A stretch of DNA of 64,000 nt from positions 3,656,201 to 3,720,200 of the forward strand of contig NW_024104420.1 of assembly GCF_003945595.2 (NCBI RefSeq), given 5' to 3'. Source of the DNA: Pipra filicauda (lineage: Eukaryota > Chordata > Aves > Passeriformes > Pipridae). Every line of letters begins with the position of its first letter. Position 1 is the first letter of the stretch. Position numbers and translations under genes: made by a program. The notes under the pieces are model-generated. The model was not told where the DNA came from and did no database searches. It worked only from the letters and a program-made list of their open reading frames with translations. Shown here piece by piece: positions 1-10,985 of the stretch.

Positions 1-850
1 TAGAAGGAACTGGACACACTGCACATGATAGCTGGGGCTTACCGTATTTCTAGCCCTGCAGCCAGGCACAGCAGTTCTGCAAGTCCCTGAGGCTGTCCTG
101 CCTCCCTTCAGGCACACATGGTTTCCCATGGTTGTCCATTCTGGCAGCAGCCTCTGCTCTGGCCATGCCAGGGCCACTGTGTATCCAAATCCCAGACGCC
201 CCTCCTAGCCCGACTTGCATGTGCAGCGTAAATTCCAACATCCAGGGTAGGAGCCACCCACAACTCCAGGAGGTTGGGCACTGGTTGCAGCCCCAACCCT
301 GTACATCACAACTCTGGCTCAAGCAGGCTCTCAAGTGGGAGCTCCAAAGCCACCACTACAACAAAGAGGACAAGGACACTTCTGCATGTGGGACAGGTGC
401 CCAACAGAGTAACCTCCTCATTGGGGCACTTTGAGGCCTAATGCTGTTGTCTTCCCTCTTTGTCCATGGCTTTCGTCTCCTACAGACAATGAGACTCTGC
501 ACTGCCTTGCCAGCGCCTACAGTCTTTCACAGCAGTTGGATTTACTGCTCAGCTCTTGAGTTCAGACACTTGCAGCTCTGGAAATGACAAACGATAACTG
601 CTATTCACCAGCTTCCTCTCTTGCTGCTTCAGCATGTCAGGACACAGGCTACAGGCTTTGATGTCACCACCATGGAGCATCACAGTGATGTTTGAGAGCT
701 TCCCCTTGGAACTCACAGCCAGCTGGTGCCAGTTTCTTGGCACTTGCTGTCGGGCAGGACAAGCCCAGCTGCCTAGGGAAATATCTACAGCTAGGAATCA
801 CTCTACTCCAACCCTGAGAAGAGAATTCAAAGGGGAGTCATCTCTAGGAA
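1..850. other. Unassigned sequence upstream of the HSF-like pseudogene
   Basis: Moderately GC-rich for this window, with several chance open frames on both strands. I see no splice-framed exon, repeat consensus or RNA gene. It may be the flank that travelled with the adjoining heat-shock-factor-like pseudogene, but nothing in the sequence proves that. Confidence 0.4.
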
Positions 851-1320
851 AAATATCATCCGCTTCTGCTCAGGATGAGTCCCTTCCAACAGAACACTCA
901 TATTCTCCTGTCCCTCCAGGATGGGACAAGAAAGCACCTTCTGATGCTGATCTAGCATCCCTCAAGGAAAAAAAGCATTTCCAAACATGCAGTGGCGACC
1001 AAAGCACCAATAGGATCCATTCCCTTTGTTCAGAGGAGTGCTCTGGTGAAGCTGATGACTTTGCCTTTCCGAAGAAGCTCTGGAAAATTGTTCAAAGCCA
1101 ACAATTTCAGTCCATTTGATGGGTTCGTGATGGTATCTGTTTTGCCATTGATGAAGATGCCTTCCAAAAGGAAGTGTTGGCATGGAGAGGACCTCACAGA
1201 CTTTTTAAAGTCAGTCTTTTCACTGACAGCGTGAAAAGTTTCCCTCATTAGCTCCACCTCTGTTGATTCATCAAAATGCAAAATTACTCTGATCACACCT
1301 TGGTGCCTGGTGACTAGAGT
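850..1320 (+). pseudogene. Heat shock factor (HSFY-like) DNA-binding domain pseudogene
   Basis: Frame 1 reads through an acidic N-terminal stretch into FPKKLWKIVQSQQFQSI (from 1066). This is the start of a heat-shock-factor DNA-binding domain and is closest in my reading to the HSFY family (FPRKLWKIV...FKSI). The same frame continues after a TGA at 1117-1119 with DGICFAIDEDAFQKEVL, a HRLFKVS-like segment, DSVKSF, and LHLC-stop-FIKMQ where the family has LNLYGFSKI. In-frame stops lie at 1117, 1249, 1264 and 1315, and I saw no frameshift. HSF proteins are trimeric transcription factors that bind inverted nGAAn repeats through this winged helix. This copy cannot make the domain. No C-terminal part was recognised. 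The even decay suggests a dead gene or retrocopy. The family is fairly sure; the subfamily is less so. Confidence 0.72.
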
Positions 1321-4131
1321 CTCTGCCCAGGCTGAGAGCCTGCTGCTTTCCCATGTGCAGGCTGCCCCACAGGAGAAGCTGAGCACATATGCCAGAGACA
1401 CACACAGGACATGCACGGTACATTGACACAACCACTCACACAGTGCCACAGTCAAGGTATTGCGGTCAAGAGCACCCAAGTACAGGATTTACATAAAACA
1501 TAAACACACACACAACTTCCTAGATTCACATGCACACATACATTTCTGGATTCCCCAGGCAGCAGCATGTACCCTCCTCTCAGTATCCGTGCGTGGATTT
1601 CAGCCTTCTTTTAATCCTGCATCTCCTGAGACATAAGATGGAGTATCTGCAAATTACTGCACAAGTGCAGCCCTTTAACTGGTGCACAAGTCGGACCAAC
1701 CACTTGCCCCCATATTTTTCCAGGAGTGTGCCAAAATACGGGACCCAACAAACTTTCAGGATCTCTCTGCACTTTTCTTTTTTTTTTTTGCAACAGTTGT
1801 TTCCTCTGCATGTTTACGAGGACAGGACTCCATTCTGAGTGTGTACCTAATATGACATGGACATACTCAAAGTTACATCATTTAGGCATCTGATTAAGTC
1901 AACTTGGAAATTTACAAATTGTCCTGATGGTTTAGGATGTGCAACTATACTTGTGTTCTTCTTCTGTCTTCTATTATTTGTTGAAATCATATCCTAGCAT
2001 TAGGAAGGTTCGAGAATGTGAGCAGTATTTTGCTAGCAAGCCTCAGCTGTTCCCACCCTAATTTCTGACAAAATGAAAGCCCATTCCAGATCAATCAAAT
2101 CATAGAACTATTTGACAGGAAAAAATGTATTTGAATTATACAAAGTGTAGACTATTAAAAAAAAGAAATCATCTTTCAAATTCTTTAACCTTTCTTTTTT
2201 TGTATTAGCTGTATTTTCAGATAAACAAACATTTTACAGGTGTAACCTGTTTAGAATGGCATTTGAAACTCTACATGTGAAATTGCAGAGACTATTGGTC
2301 TCTGCAAGAGCACATTTTTTATCAAAAGAACCGAAACAACTATACAGAGACTGAATGAGGTATCAAGAACAAAAGCTGAAGCCCCACAGGGCATGCCTGC
2401 ACTTTGATGCTGCATAGCCCAAAATCAAAAGGCTATACAGGACCCAGTGCAGCCTTTGCTGTGTACCCTCAGTAAAGCAATGCAGGCCAGGACAGCTTTC
2501 CTTTCTTGGCTGCACTGCTTGCACATTTCACCAACATACTCTTTAACCTTTTAAAGACAAGGTATCCTAAAATGAAAACAAAGCATTGTGAATTTCATAT
2601 ACCAGGTGAAGCTCCTCTGAGGATAAGCAAACAGAGGCACATTCAGCTAGCAGTTTTATCTAGCTTTATAACAGGCCTCGGAGATTGCATATCACCATCT
2701 GCACACTTTGGATTTAATTTCCATGGCTTGGGATGAGCTGAAAGGCCAATTTGCCAACAGCACACAATTGCCTGCATTTTGATTGACTGGCGGATGAGAG
2801 AAGAGTTTTGTATTTATTACAATGAAGTCCACTGAATAAGTAACATGGGAAGTATTACCAAAATTAATGGTTCATTCTTGCCAAGGGTGTTGATTGTTGC
2901 AAGGAGTGTGCTGACACCCTTCTGCCTTGCTGCACACAAAGCCTTCATCCAATAAAATCAAACATAATAAGAAATCAAAACACCTCCAAGTCTTTCCTAA
3001 TGTGCCCTAGCGGATCCAGTTGTTACCATAACAACAACAACAAAAGGTACAGTGGATAAGACTTTATTTTCAACACTGAAATATATGAAGAACTACTTTG
3101 CTCAGGAAAAAAATCAAGAGGATACTAAATATTCTCATCTTCAGTCACAAAAGAAGGGCAACCTCTTACAATCTGAACAGCTGTTTGGAGAAGGAAACCT
3201 ACAAGAATAAGGATGCAATTTAACTGAGGAAAAAAAATGTGCTAATAACTAGATTTGGGAAATTTGCAGCAAATTTCAGCCTCAACAGTCTTGCCACGTT
3301 GAGGTCAAAGGAACCAAGCCAAGACACATTTAATGTCCATTAAGAAGATATTTGATCCCACATCTAGGTAACTAAATTATGAAATTTAGCATTTATGATG
3401 AAAAAGAGCTCAAGCACATTCAATCCTTCTTTTAATTTGTGCAATACTGTTTCTCAAGCCCACAAAGCTTGTCCTCATAAGCAAATGTATAAAATGTTTA
3501 ATTTAAATACAATGCAAATACAGGCAGCCAGTAATTCTAGTAATCCAGACCCCTGACTGTGGACTTTGTGCCTATCTGTATGCAAGAGGCAGAGCTACTC
3601 ACTGCTTAGAAAAATTGGGCAAAAAAATTCAGTTTTCATATCAGGAGATGAAGTTAGACACTGCAGAAGCCTTCTAAAGTCAAAAGTTCAGAAACAGATA
3701 GATGTAGGTTAAAATGAAGGTAAACTAGAACACTTCAGCATATTTACGGAGCAATTGATATTTCTGATCCCTCTTCTATCCATCTTCTTTGAGAAAGTGT
3801 AATTTATAAAATGTTGTTCAGATACTTCTTTTTTGGTCCTAAAGATATTAGTCCTTTTTAAAGGATTATGCAGTCTTTTTTAGCCAGGGGATGGGGTTTT
3901 TTTTAAAACACACAAAAGCCATAAAAGAAAAACACAAAAACATTTTGCCCTCCCCCCATAAAAAATTCCGCTGAAGAGTATGCATTGAATTTTCAGACTT
4001 TAAGATGTATACTCACTTCTGTATATAATTTCTAGTACACTAGTATATCACTACAGGGGAAAAGCAAAAGTTAGATCCTTGATTTACTCCCAGAGATCTC
4101 TCATATACATAAAGTAGCCTCTCTGTCCTGA
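1321..4131. other. Non-coding stretch with no recognised repeat
   Basis: AT-rich single-copy-looking DNA. The part at 2730-3010 has balanced composition and no repeat resemblance and could be a conserved non-coding element, judged by eye only. A TTTATT (AATAAA on the minus strand) lies at 3063-3068 and could serve the candidate minus-strand gene, but many such hexamers occur by chance. Confidence 0.4.
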
Positions 4132-4256
4132 TCACATTCCTGTGCACCATCCTGGCAAATGAAGCACTGTTATCAATGGGGTCTCTCCAACCGCAAGCTC
4201 GGCAACAACCTTTAAACCAAGTTTGATCCACTGATAGATTATTGCACCATCTGCAT
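4132..4256 (-). CDS. Candidate terminal exon of the unidentified minus-strand gene
   Basis: On the minus strand an acceptor (acagtcttgcag) is followed by 2 nt plus 41 codons ending in TGA at 4134-4132. The frame includes GAIIYQWIKLGLKVVAELA and ends LHLPGWCTGM. The 2-nt start fits the 1-nt end of the candidate exon at 7372-7488, making GAT (Asp) across the junction. The lack of stops over 40 codons and the phase fit are the only support. An alternative splice inside it (…tttgccag, then a frame reading MVHRNVIRTERLL and a gtaaat donor) is also possible. I do not recognise the protein. Confidence 0.33.
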
Positions 4257-4390
4257 CTGCAAGACTGTATCACACATTAGGCAGTTTGGATTAGTGTTTA
4301 TCATATTAACAAGTGTATTCCAGAAAGCAGACAAACTATGGATTATGCAGTTATCATGAATGGTTTGTGACCAAGTATAAATTCCCTAGC

Positions 4391-5675
4391 TGTAGTGGGG
4401 GGAAACAGTTTTCCCCCCTGAAGTTATAAAATGGTAAAACCCCAGGGGGTGGTGACACTGGAAGTTTTGAGGTTTTAACCAATGAGCGCTTCTGTGAAAT
4501 ATAAACATACCACAAGCAAACGGAAGAGAAGCTTGGTTGTAGTTTGGTGGTAGAAGTAGTAGCCATGTTCTGAGGCCACGAGGAAAGGGGCTCAGAGCCC
4601 CTTGGGGTCTCTGGGGCCCCCCAGCCCCTGGCTGGGGGGGACTGCGGGGACTTGGAACAGCGTAATGCTGGGCTAAGTACCTGTGGCTCAAAGCTAAAGA
4701 AGTTTTCTCCACCGTGAGCAGCAGAAGCGGTGGCAGCGTCCAGAGATTGTGGCTAAGAGCCAAGAGATAACTGAAGGAACAGTAAACAGCATGCAGCCAA
4801 GGAAGACTCAGAGTTGCTCAAGCTGAGATAGAGAGCCAGCAGAAGAGAGAGAGAGAGAGAGAGGAAGTTGGGAGTAAGAATTGAACCAGACCCCCCAAAA
4901 CCCCTCTGAGACCTCCGAGAAAAGAGGATGATGGACTCCTATTTAAGGAGAGGAGTCTTGGAGTGCTGCAGCACCGGAGAGAGAGGAGCTGAGAAGCTCA
5001 AAGGCATCCTGAAGCTGGACCGGGACGGAGAAGGAATGTGGGGGGGGATGACCTTGGCCCCCCTCGCTGCTGCTGCCAAGCCTAGCAGCCTGAGCCAGAG
5101 CACAGGAGCTCTGGTAGAACTTTTGAGGCAAAGGCTTTCAACTGAAAGCTGTCCAAGATGTTCTGACTCAGGGGTGAACCCCCTGAGGAAGGGACTTTCA
5201 CAAAGATGCCCCTGCACTTCGTGATATTACCGTGGTGAAGCGAGTTTTGTCCCTGCTATGCAGCCCATGGAGGAAGACCCTCGTTCGAAGACGGGTGGCT
5301 GAGGGGCTTGGATACCCCTCGTGTGTGCTGGCAGAGATCCAGCTGCTCCATGAGAAGAAGAGCGAAACAGATAAACCTGCTGCCTTAGAGACATTGCTAC
5401 TCTGAAGAAGGGATCTTTCCTTCTTCCCTCCTGGACTTTTATTTGGAGGGGAGAAGAGATTTGATCCATTGTAAATACTTATGTCATGGTAGAGGTAGCT
5501 AAGATTATGTATATGATGTATTATAATATTTATTTGTACACTCATTGTAATATATTCCCTTTCCCCCATTTAAGTCTTGTGTGGTTGTCTGGAAAACCCA
5601 TCTCACATTAGGTTGAGATGTGAGAGGGGGTTTGAAGATAGGGAATTAGATTTTTGGAGCTCTGAAACCATGACA
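4391..5675 (+). mobile_element. Solo LTR of an avian ERVL-type endogenous retrovirus
   Basis: The 1,285-bp element starts TGTAGTGGGG, ends AACCATGACA and is flanked by an exact 5-bp duplication, CTAGC (4386-4390 and 5676-5680). TG...CA ends with a 5-bp duplication are the hallmark of ERV integration, and the AACCATGACA terminus is one I know from avian ERVL LTRs. A CCAAT box followed about 20-25 bp later by ATATAAA (near 4478-4506) puts the promoter in + orientation. A (GA)n run lies near 4843-4862. No primer-binding site, gag/pol or second LTR follows, so this is a recombined solo LTR. Several short open frames inside it are not genes. Confidence 0.85.
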
Positions 5676-5927
5676 CTAGCATACACAAAAACAATTCTTT
5701 CTAAATCCAAATTCCAGAGCTAAACCTCCTTTGAAGACACCTTTTTCCCAATCACGTTCAGGATATATTAAATTCTTGTGTTTTGCAATCAGATTAAGAT
5801 CTATTACATGTCACTCTCCACAACTAATTCCAGACCTGTGATTTAATATATCCAACACATAATATTTTACAGCTCTTTCATATAAATTGGATGATGAGAA
5901 ATACCCTGAGACGTGGAAAAGCCAGAG

Positions 5928-6711
5928 AATTGGGCCCATGGGAAGCTGATGAAATTTGACAAGGCCAAGTGCAAGGTGCAGCACCTGGGTCAGGGCAACC
6001 CCTGGTATCAAGACGAGGGTATGAACAGATCAAGAGCAGCCCTGACAAGAAGGACTTGAGGGTACTGGTGGACGAGAGGCTGGACATGAGCTGGCAATGT
6101 GTACTTGCAGCCCAGAAAGCCACTTGCATCCTGGCCTGCATCAAAAGCAGCATGTCCAGAAGGGTGAGGGAGGTGATTCTGCTCCTCTACTCTGCTCTCC
6201 TGAGACCCCACCTAGAGTACTGAGTCCACCTCTGGGGCCCCCAGCACAGGAAGGATGTGGACCTGTTGGAACAAGCCCAGAGGAGGCCCAGGAAGATGAC
6301 TGGAGGGATGGAGCACCTCTCCTATAAGGAAAGGGAGAGAGAGTTGGGGTGGGTGAGCCTGGTAAAGAGAAGACTTAGAGGTGACCTAATTGCAGCCTTG
6401 CAATACCTGAAGGGAGACTGTGAGAAAGATGGAGAGGGACTTTTTACAAGGGCATGTAATGATAGAACAAGGGAGAATGGCTTTAAATTGAAAGAGGGTG
6501 GGTTAAGATTAGAAATTTTTCACTGTGAGGGTGGTGGAACAAGTTGCCCAGGGAAGTTGTGGATGCCACATCCCTGAAAGAATTCAAAACGAGGTTGGAC
6601 GGGGCCCTGAGCCATCTGGTCCAGTGGAAGGTGACCTTACCCATGGTGTGGGGTTTGGAGTGAGATGATCTTTAGAGTCCCTTCCAACTGTTCTATGATT
6701 CTGAGTCTATG
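5928..6711 (+). mobile_element. CR1 LINE fragment (ORF2 end and 3' UTR)
   Basis: Typical CR1 sequence in sense orientation. It contains a degraded reverse-transcriptase C-terminus (a frame reading LLYSALLRPHLEY, then a stop), the conserved 3' part, and the terminal ttctatgattctgagtctatg tail. It is 5'-truncated, as most CR1 copies are. The frame is interrupted, so it is inactive. Confidence 0.92.
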
Positions 6712-7371
6712 AATTCCTCATCATAACTTTTATAGCCTTCCTTATACTTAAGAAACTGCAAACATCTACATCACAAAATGAGATACAGCTTATGTAGCAG
6801 GATCTCACAAGTACTCACTCCTACCTGGTGGACACATGTTCTACTGAGTTATCCAGTAATCTCAAATGTAGAAAATGCAATACTAACACATAACATAGAC
6901 AACATTGAGTAAAAAGCCACATAATAAACATACTTTTTCTACAAAGTAAAGATTTATGAAACTTCCTCCTGTTTATAAATTTCTTACTTTTGTCATTTTG
7001 CATTAAAACTACCAAATAACTCATAACAAGTGAATTACTAAGCTTCAGTTTTGATATCTGGCTGCTTTAGGATCTCATTTTTCTCACTTGTTCCATCATT
7101 CTTTGCTCAACCTCTTAACTTCTATTCTTGTAAAAATAAACTGCATTTAGACAACATTTTATGAGTCAGAACAGTGAATGGATCACAGTGGAAAAAGCTT
7201 CCTTTGAAAAAAAGACCACTGCTGAAGAGCTGTCTTAACTATTAGTAAATGCACTGCAGAGATAATCAAGACAGAAAACATTTGTAAAAGATGCTTTTAA
7301 TTGAAATGCTATCAGAATAGTTTTCAGAACAATTAAATAATTCAATGGATTATTAAAGATCCAGAACTCAC
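6712..7371. other. AT-rich stretch, possible intron of the minus-strand candidate gene
   Basis: No repeat recognised. A minus-strand segment near 6832-6872 (frame reading LLDNSVEHVSTR before a gtagga donor) looks exon-like but its phase does not join the 7372-7488 exon, so I did not call it. Confidence 0.35.
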
Positions 7372-7488
7372 CTGAAGCTGTAGAAAAGTCATGCACTAAA
7401 TTTTTGCATAGTGCTTTCAAAATTGACTGCAGGACCTGTAGTTTGTCGTTTGCATTAGCCACCATCCCAAGCAAATGGGAACTGGTAG
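7372..7488 (-). CDS. Candidate internal exon of the unidentified minus-strand gene
   Basis: 117 nt on the minus strand between a good acceptor (catctcctttgctggtgctgcag) and a consensus donor (TTCAG|gtgagt). It has 2 nt, then 38 codons, then 1 nt; the frame includes NANDKLQVLQSILKALCKNL, which looks like an amphipathic helix. The phases join the candidate exon at 9564-9618 upstream and 4132-4256 downstream. No family recognised. Confidence 0.48.
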
Positions 7489-8840
7489 CTGCAGCACCAG
7501 CAAAGGAGATGCAGGTGTAGGGGCCTTGACTGTGGCTCCCAAGGGAGAGGAAGGCAAACACCCAGCACAGGCCACCAGGGTGGCAAGTTCCACTAGATGG
7601 TGCTGTTCCCCCGTATATTTAGTACCCTTGGCTTTAAAAGAAAAAAGGAATCAGAACAGGAAAATAACTCACTGCGGGGAGCGATTTTTGAAAAGAAAAA
7701 GAAGAAAACAGAATAAAGCTTGGGAAGAATATTTTATCATCTTTCTTCTCATCACCTGTGTGAGTGGTGCTGTCTTCATCACATTTTTTTCTTTTTCATT
7801 AGATCAAAAAAATAAACGTTGCCCTAGTGTTACAAGTTTGGAGAGGTATTCTCCCCGTTTTTAACTGTTGTTTTCTAAAATAATCCAAGACTTAGGCTGC
7901 TCTAGTGCTAACATAAATTATTCAACCAAATACTAATTTATAACTTGAGAGACTTTTCTTTATTAATTCAGAGAGACAGTCAACAGGTTTGAAAATCATT
8001 TACACAGAAAATACAATTTACATTGCAGATTAAAAAAAAAATAGATTGTAGGGAACAGAACTGACCTTTTGTTTCCTGAACCTTTTCCAGTTTACTCCCT
8101 GATAAATGTCATAAGTTCACTGCACACAAAGAGCAAGACTATTTTTTCCAAATGGCTTATTTCTTTTTTGTCTTCATTTCAAAGTAACAGTTTAGACGCT
8201 TCCATAACCCTTGAGGGCATACCAGGGAGCAGGGGCAGGATATATAGTATTTTCTGGAAGTTTTGGTGTAAAAATGGCAGCTTAACCACAAAAGGTGGTA
8301 ATTTTGTCGCGGAAGAAGAAAGCTACACACATACACACAAAAGAAAGTTATACATGTAGAATTGGAGGGGAGGAATAATGGGTTAACTCATAGGGAAACT
8401 TTACCCGATGAGGGAGGGAGAAAATGTGTAAACTACTAAGCTATTAATGCACAGCAGACTGCATCAGAAAAATAAGACTCATAATGAAAACCAGTGGCGA
8501 CATAATCATTAGCAGATTCATAAGAATTTATAAATTAGGTGTCTTATTGCTGGAGGCCTAATTAAAGTTCAAGGAGAAGAATTCAAGACAATAATTGCAG
8601 ACTGTCAGTGAAGAATCATATTACAATCTACCTTTCCTAGCTTCTCAGGGAAAGCTCAGAAACAAGCCTGAACCCAAAAGTTAGCTTCAACACGTTAGGC
8701 AAAGAAAAAATAGAGTGTTTGCCTAAATAACAATACACAGAAAGAAATCTGCTGATGAAAACTGCTGCTGTACATGGCAAGTTATCATCACACTTCAAGA
8801 ACCTAGTATAAAGCAGTGAGTTTTTAAGGATGCTTTTTTA
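7489..8840. other. Unique AT-rich DNA with a conserved-looking block
   Basis: No repeat or coding sequence recognised. The block 8390-8660 is dense in ATTA/TAAT cores (ataatcattagcag, gcctaattaaag) without matching any repeat I know, which resembles a conserved non-coding element. That is an impression from composition only. Confidence 0.35.
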
Positions 8841-9092
8841 GAGACAGCCTCAAGCTGTGCCAGGGAATGTTTGTGTTGAATATCAGGAAGAAGTTTTACA
8901 CTGACAGAGTGGTTAAGCATTGGAATGGACTGCCTAGGGAGGTAGTGGAGTCACCATTCCTGGAGGTGTTCCAAGAAACAACTGGACATAGCACTCAGTG
9001 CTAAGATTTATTTGTCATAGTGATGTTCAGTCAAAGGTTGGACCCAATGATGCTGAAGGTCTTTTCTAATCTCAGTAAATCTATGATTCTAT
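8841..9092 (+). mobile_element. CR1 LINE 3' end
   Basis: A short sense-orientation CR1 remnant. It has the aggaagaagttttacactgacagagtggtt block, the pair of Trp-Asn-like decayed codons typical of the 3' end, and the closing ctatgattctat tail. It is strongly 5'-truncated. Confidence 0.88.
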
Positions 9093-9563
9093 AGTAAATC
9101 CTATGACATAGGATTAATACAACATTAGAATGGTGGATGTAAAATCAAACCTCTTAAACTATGCAACCATACTGATTATGAACCAAAATTTATTCAAAGT
9201 ATCACTGTAGAGGTTTAATTTAACCTTTTAGATATAAAACTGACAAAAATGTTAAAGGTTACCAGGAAAACTATCAAGTGAGAAATAAGTTTTTCTGATA
9301 TTTTGTGTCTTTCCTTAACACAAACAATTTACTACCACATTAAATAATTCAGAAAATTAATAGGCAATATTATTATAATTTTAAATTGCTAGTAATGAAA
9401 AATAATATTAGGAATTTCTAGCTAGATGTTAAAAAGCCTTAAAGTATTACTTCCAATTTTACTGGAACACTGGGCTATGTCTTCTGTCTAAACAGATTTT
9501 GTTCAGTTAGGGTACTACTATATTATCAATAACAAATTAATAGCTTGGCATAACAAAACTCAC

Positions 9564-9618
9564 CTAGAAATCTATACTTAGTTTTCAACATAAAAGATTG
9601 TTCTGCATGCATCAACAA
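9564..9618 (-). CDS. Weak candidate exon of the unidentified minus-strand gene
   Basis: 55 nt on the minus strand ending in a consensus donor (TTTCTAG|gtgagt). It has 18 codons (LLMHAEQSFMLKTKYRFL) plus 1 nt. Its phase-0 start matches the phase-0 end of the exon at 15115-15260, and its 1-nt end matches the next candidate at 7372-7488. The acceptor (cccaaataag) has a poor pyrimidine tract, so this could be chance. Confidence 0.3.
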
Positions 9619-10795
9619 CTTATTTGGGCTTTTTATGCTATTAGTTTACCAGGTAGCTTATTACATTTTTTTGTTCAGTGTAGAAGATATTTTTCAATAT
9701 AGCATAATGCAGAGTAATGGTCTGGATGGAAATTCCAATCCCTTTAATTTTTAATAACAAACTATGTAATCACTGAAAAGTAAAAAAGGCTTGTCATATC
9801 TAGTACAGTATTTAAAAATGCTTCCTTATATTTTCAAACATGTTTCTATATATTCTACTGACTAATACAAAAGCTTTTCCTGCAAGTTGTCAACTTTGCT
9901 GCTGTTTTAATTTTGTTCACCTCCATTCTAGGGATAGGAAAAGTTGCCATATGAATATTAAAACAGGCATGTAAAGAAGGTTGCTAAAAGCCTAACCCCA
10001 GTTACTGAGGAATGCATGCAGAGATTAACAGACTAAAATTATCACGATTCAGCTGCTTTAAGCAACACTAACTACTGCAAATTGAGCCAAACAAATTGAG
10101 CTTTAGGTGACTCATCTGAAGTATTAGGTACTTCAAGGACACAGTTCTGTATTGCTGATCACACTGAAGAGTTGAATTTTCGAAGACTCCCTGTCTCACT
10201 TATTTGAGTGACATGGGCTGCTTGAATAGACTTTTCAAACACTCAGCATTAATTAGTAACAGAGACTAGATCAAAATCAGTCGAGCTCTTTTAACCTTCC
10301 CCAAATACCTTCACATCTTCAAGTTTCACTTAATGTGATTATAAAAACAGGTCTGTTATTCAGCTCTCAAGGGTGGCATCAACTTCATTAGGTGTTGTTT
10401 GTACAAAATGTTAAGCTCCTCATTAGAACATGCACAGAGGTATTTTAGACTAATGAGGCTCTATTGTTATAACGTATCCCTCCCTAATTGCAATTTCTTT
10501 ATAAGTAGTTGATGTGGTACAAACTCTCTTAAATAGTAAATACTGGCCCAACAATCAGTCTTAACTGATGTATACTTTAAAATAAATCTTCCCATTAGGG
10601 ACATGCAGGCTATATGCCTACAAGCTTCAGACAAAAAAAAAAAAAAAAGATTTTTAAAAGAAAAAAGAAAAATACATGTGTCCAACACCTCACCCATTTG
10701 CAGAAAAGTTCTGCAGACTCCTTCCTTCTTTGCAGCCCTGCTACACAACCAGACACACAGCAACAGCAGATAGGGTCTACAGCTGAGTTAGAAGC
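9619..10795. other. Unique AT-rich DNA, possible conserved element at 10.2-10.5 kb
   Basis: No coding or repeat signal. The part 10200-10530 carries several homeodomain-type cores (cattaattagtaac, ccctaattgcaattt) in otherwise ordinary unique sequence and may be a conserved enhancer-like element. A poly-A run lies near 10629-10645. Confidence 0.35.
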
Positions 10796-10985
10796 ATGGA
10801 ATCATTTAGGCTGGAAACGATCACTGAGCCCAACACTGCCAAGTCCACGGCTAAACCATGCCCTCAAGTGCCACATCGATGGGTCTTTTAAATACCTACA
10901 GGGATGACAGAGTTCAGCTCACCCAGCCTGTGCTTTCCGGCAGCAGCCTTCATTGACACCCTCAATTTAGGTAATTCACTGCCTC
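10796..10985 (-). mobile_element. CR1 LINE 3' end, antisense
   Basis: Reads as the reverse complement of a CR1 tail: atggaatcatttaggctggaaacgatcact, then cactgccaagtccacggctaaaccat and cttttaaatacctacagggatg. The rest diverges. It is truncated and inactive. Confidence 0.8.

Noticed and set aside
1030..1479. 149-codon minus-strand open frame
   Set aside because: It is the antisense of the heat-shock-factor pseudogene, whose + strand reading has clear domain homology.
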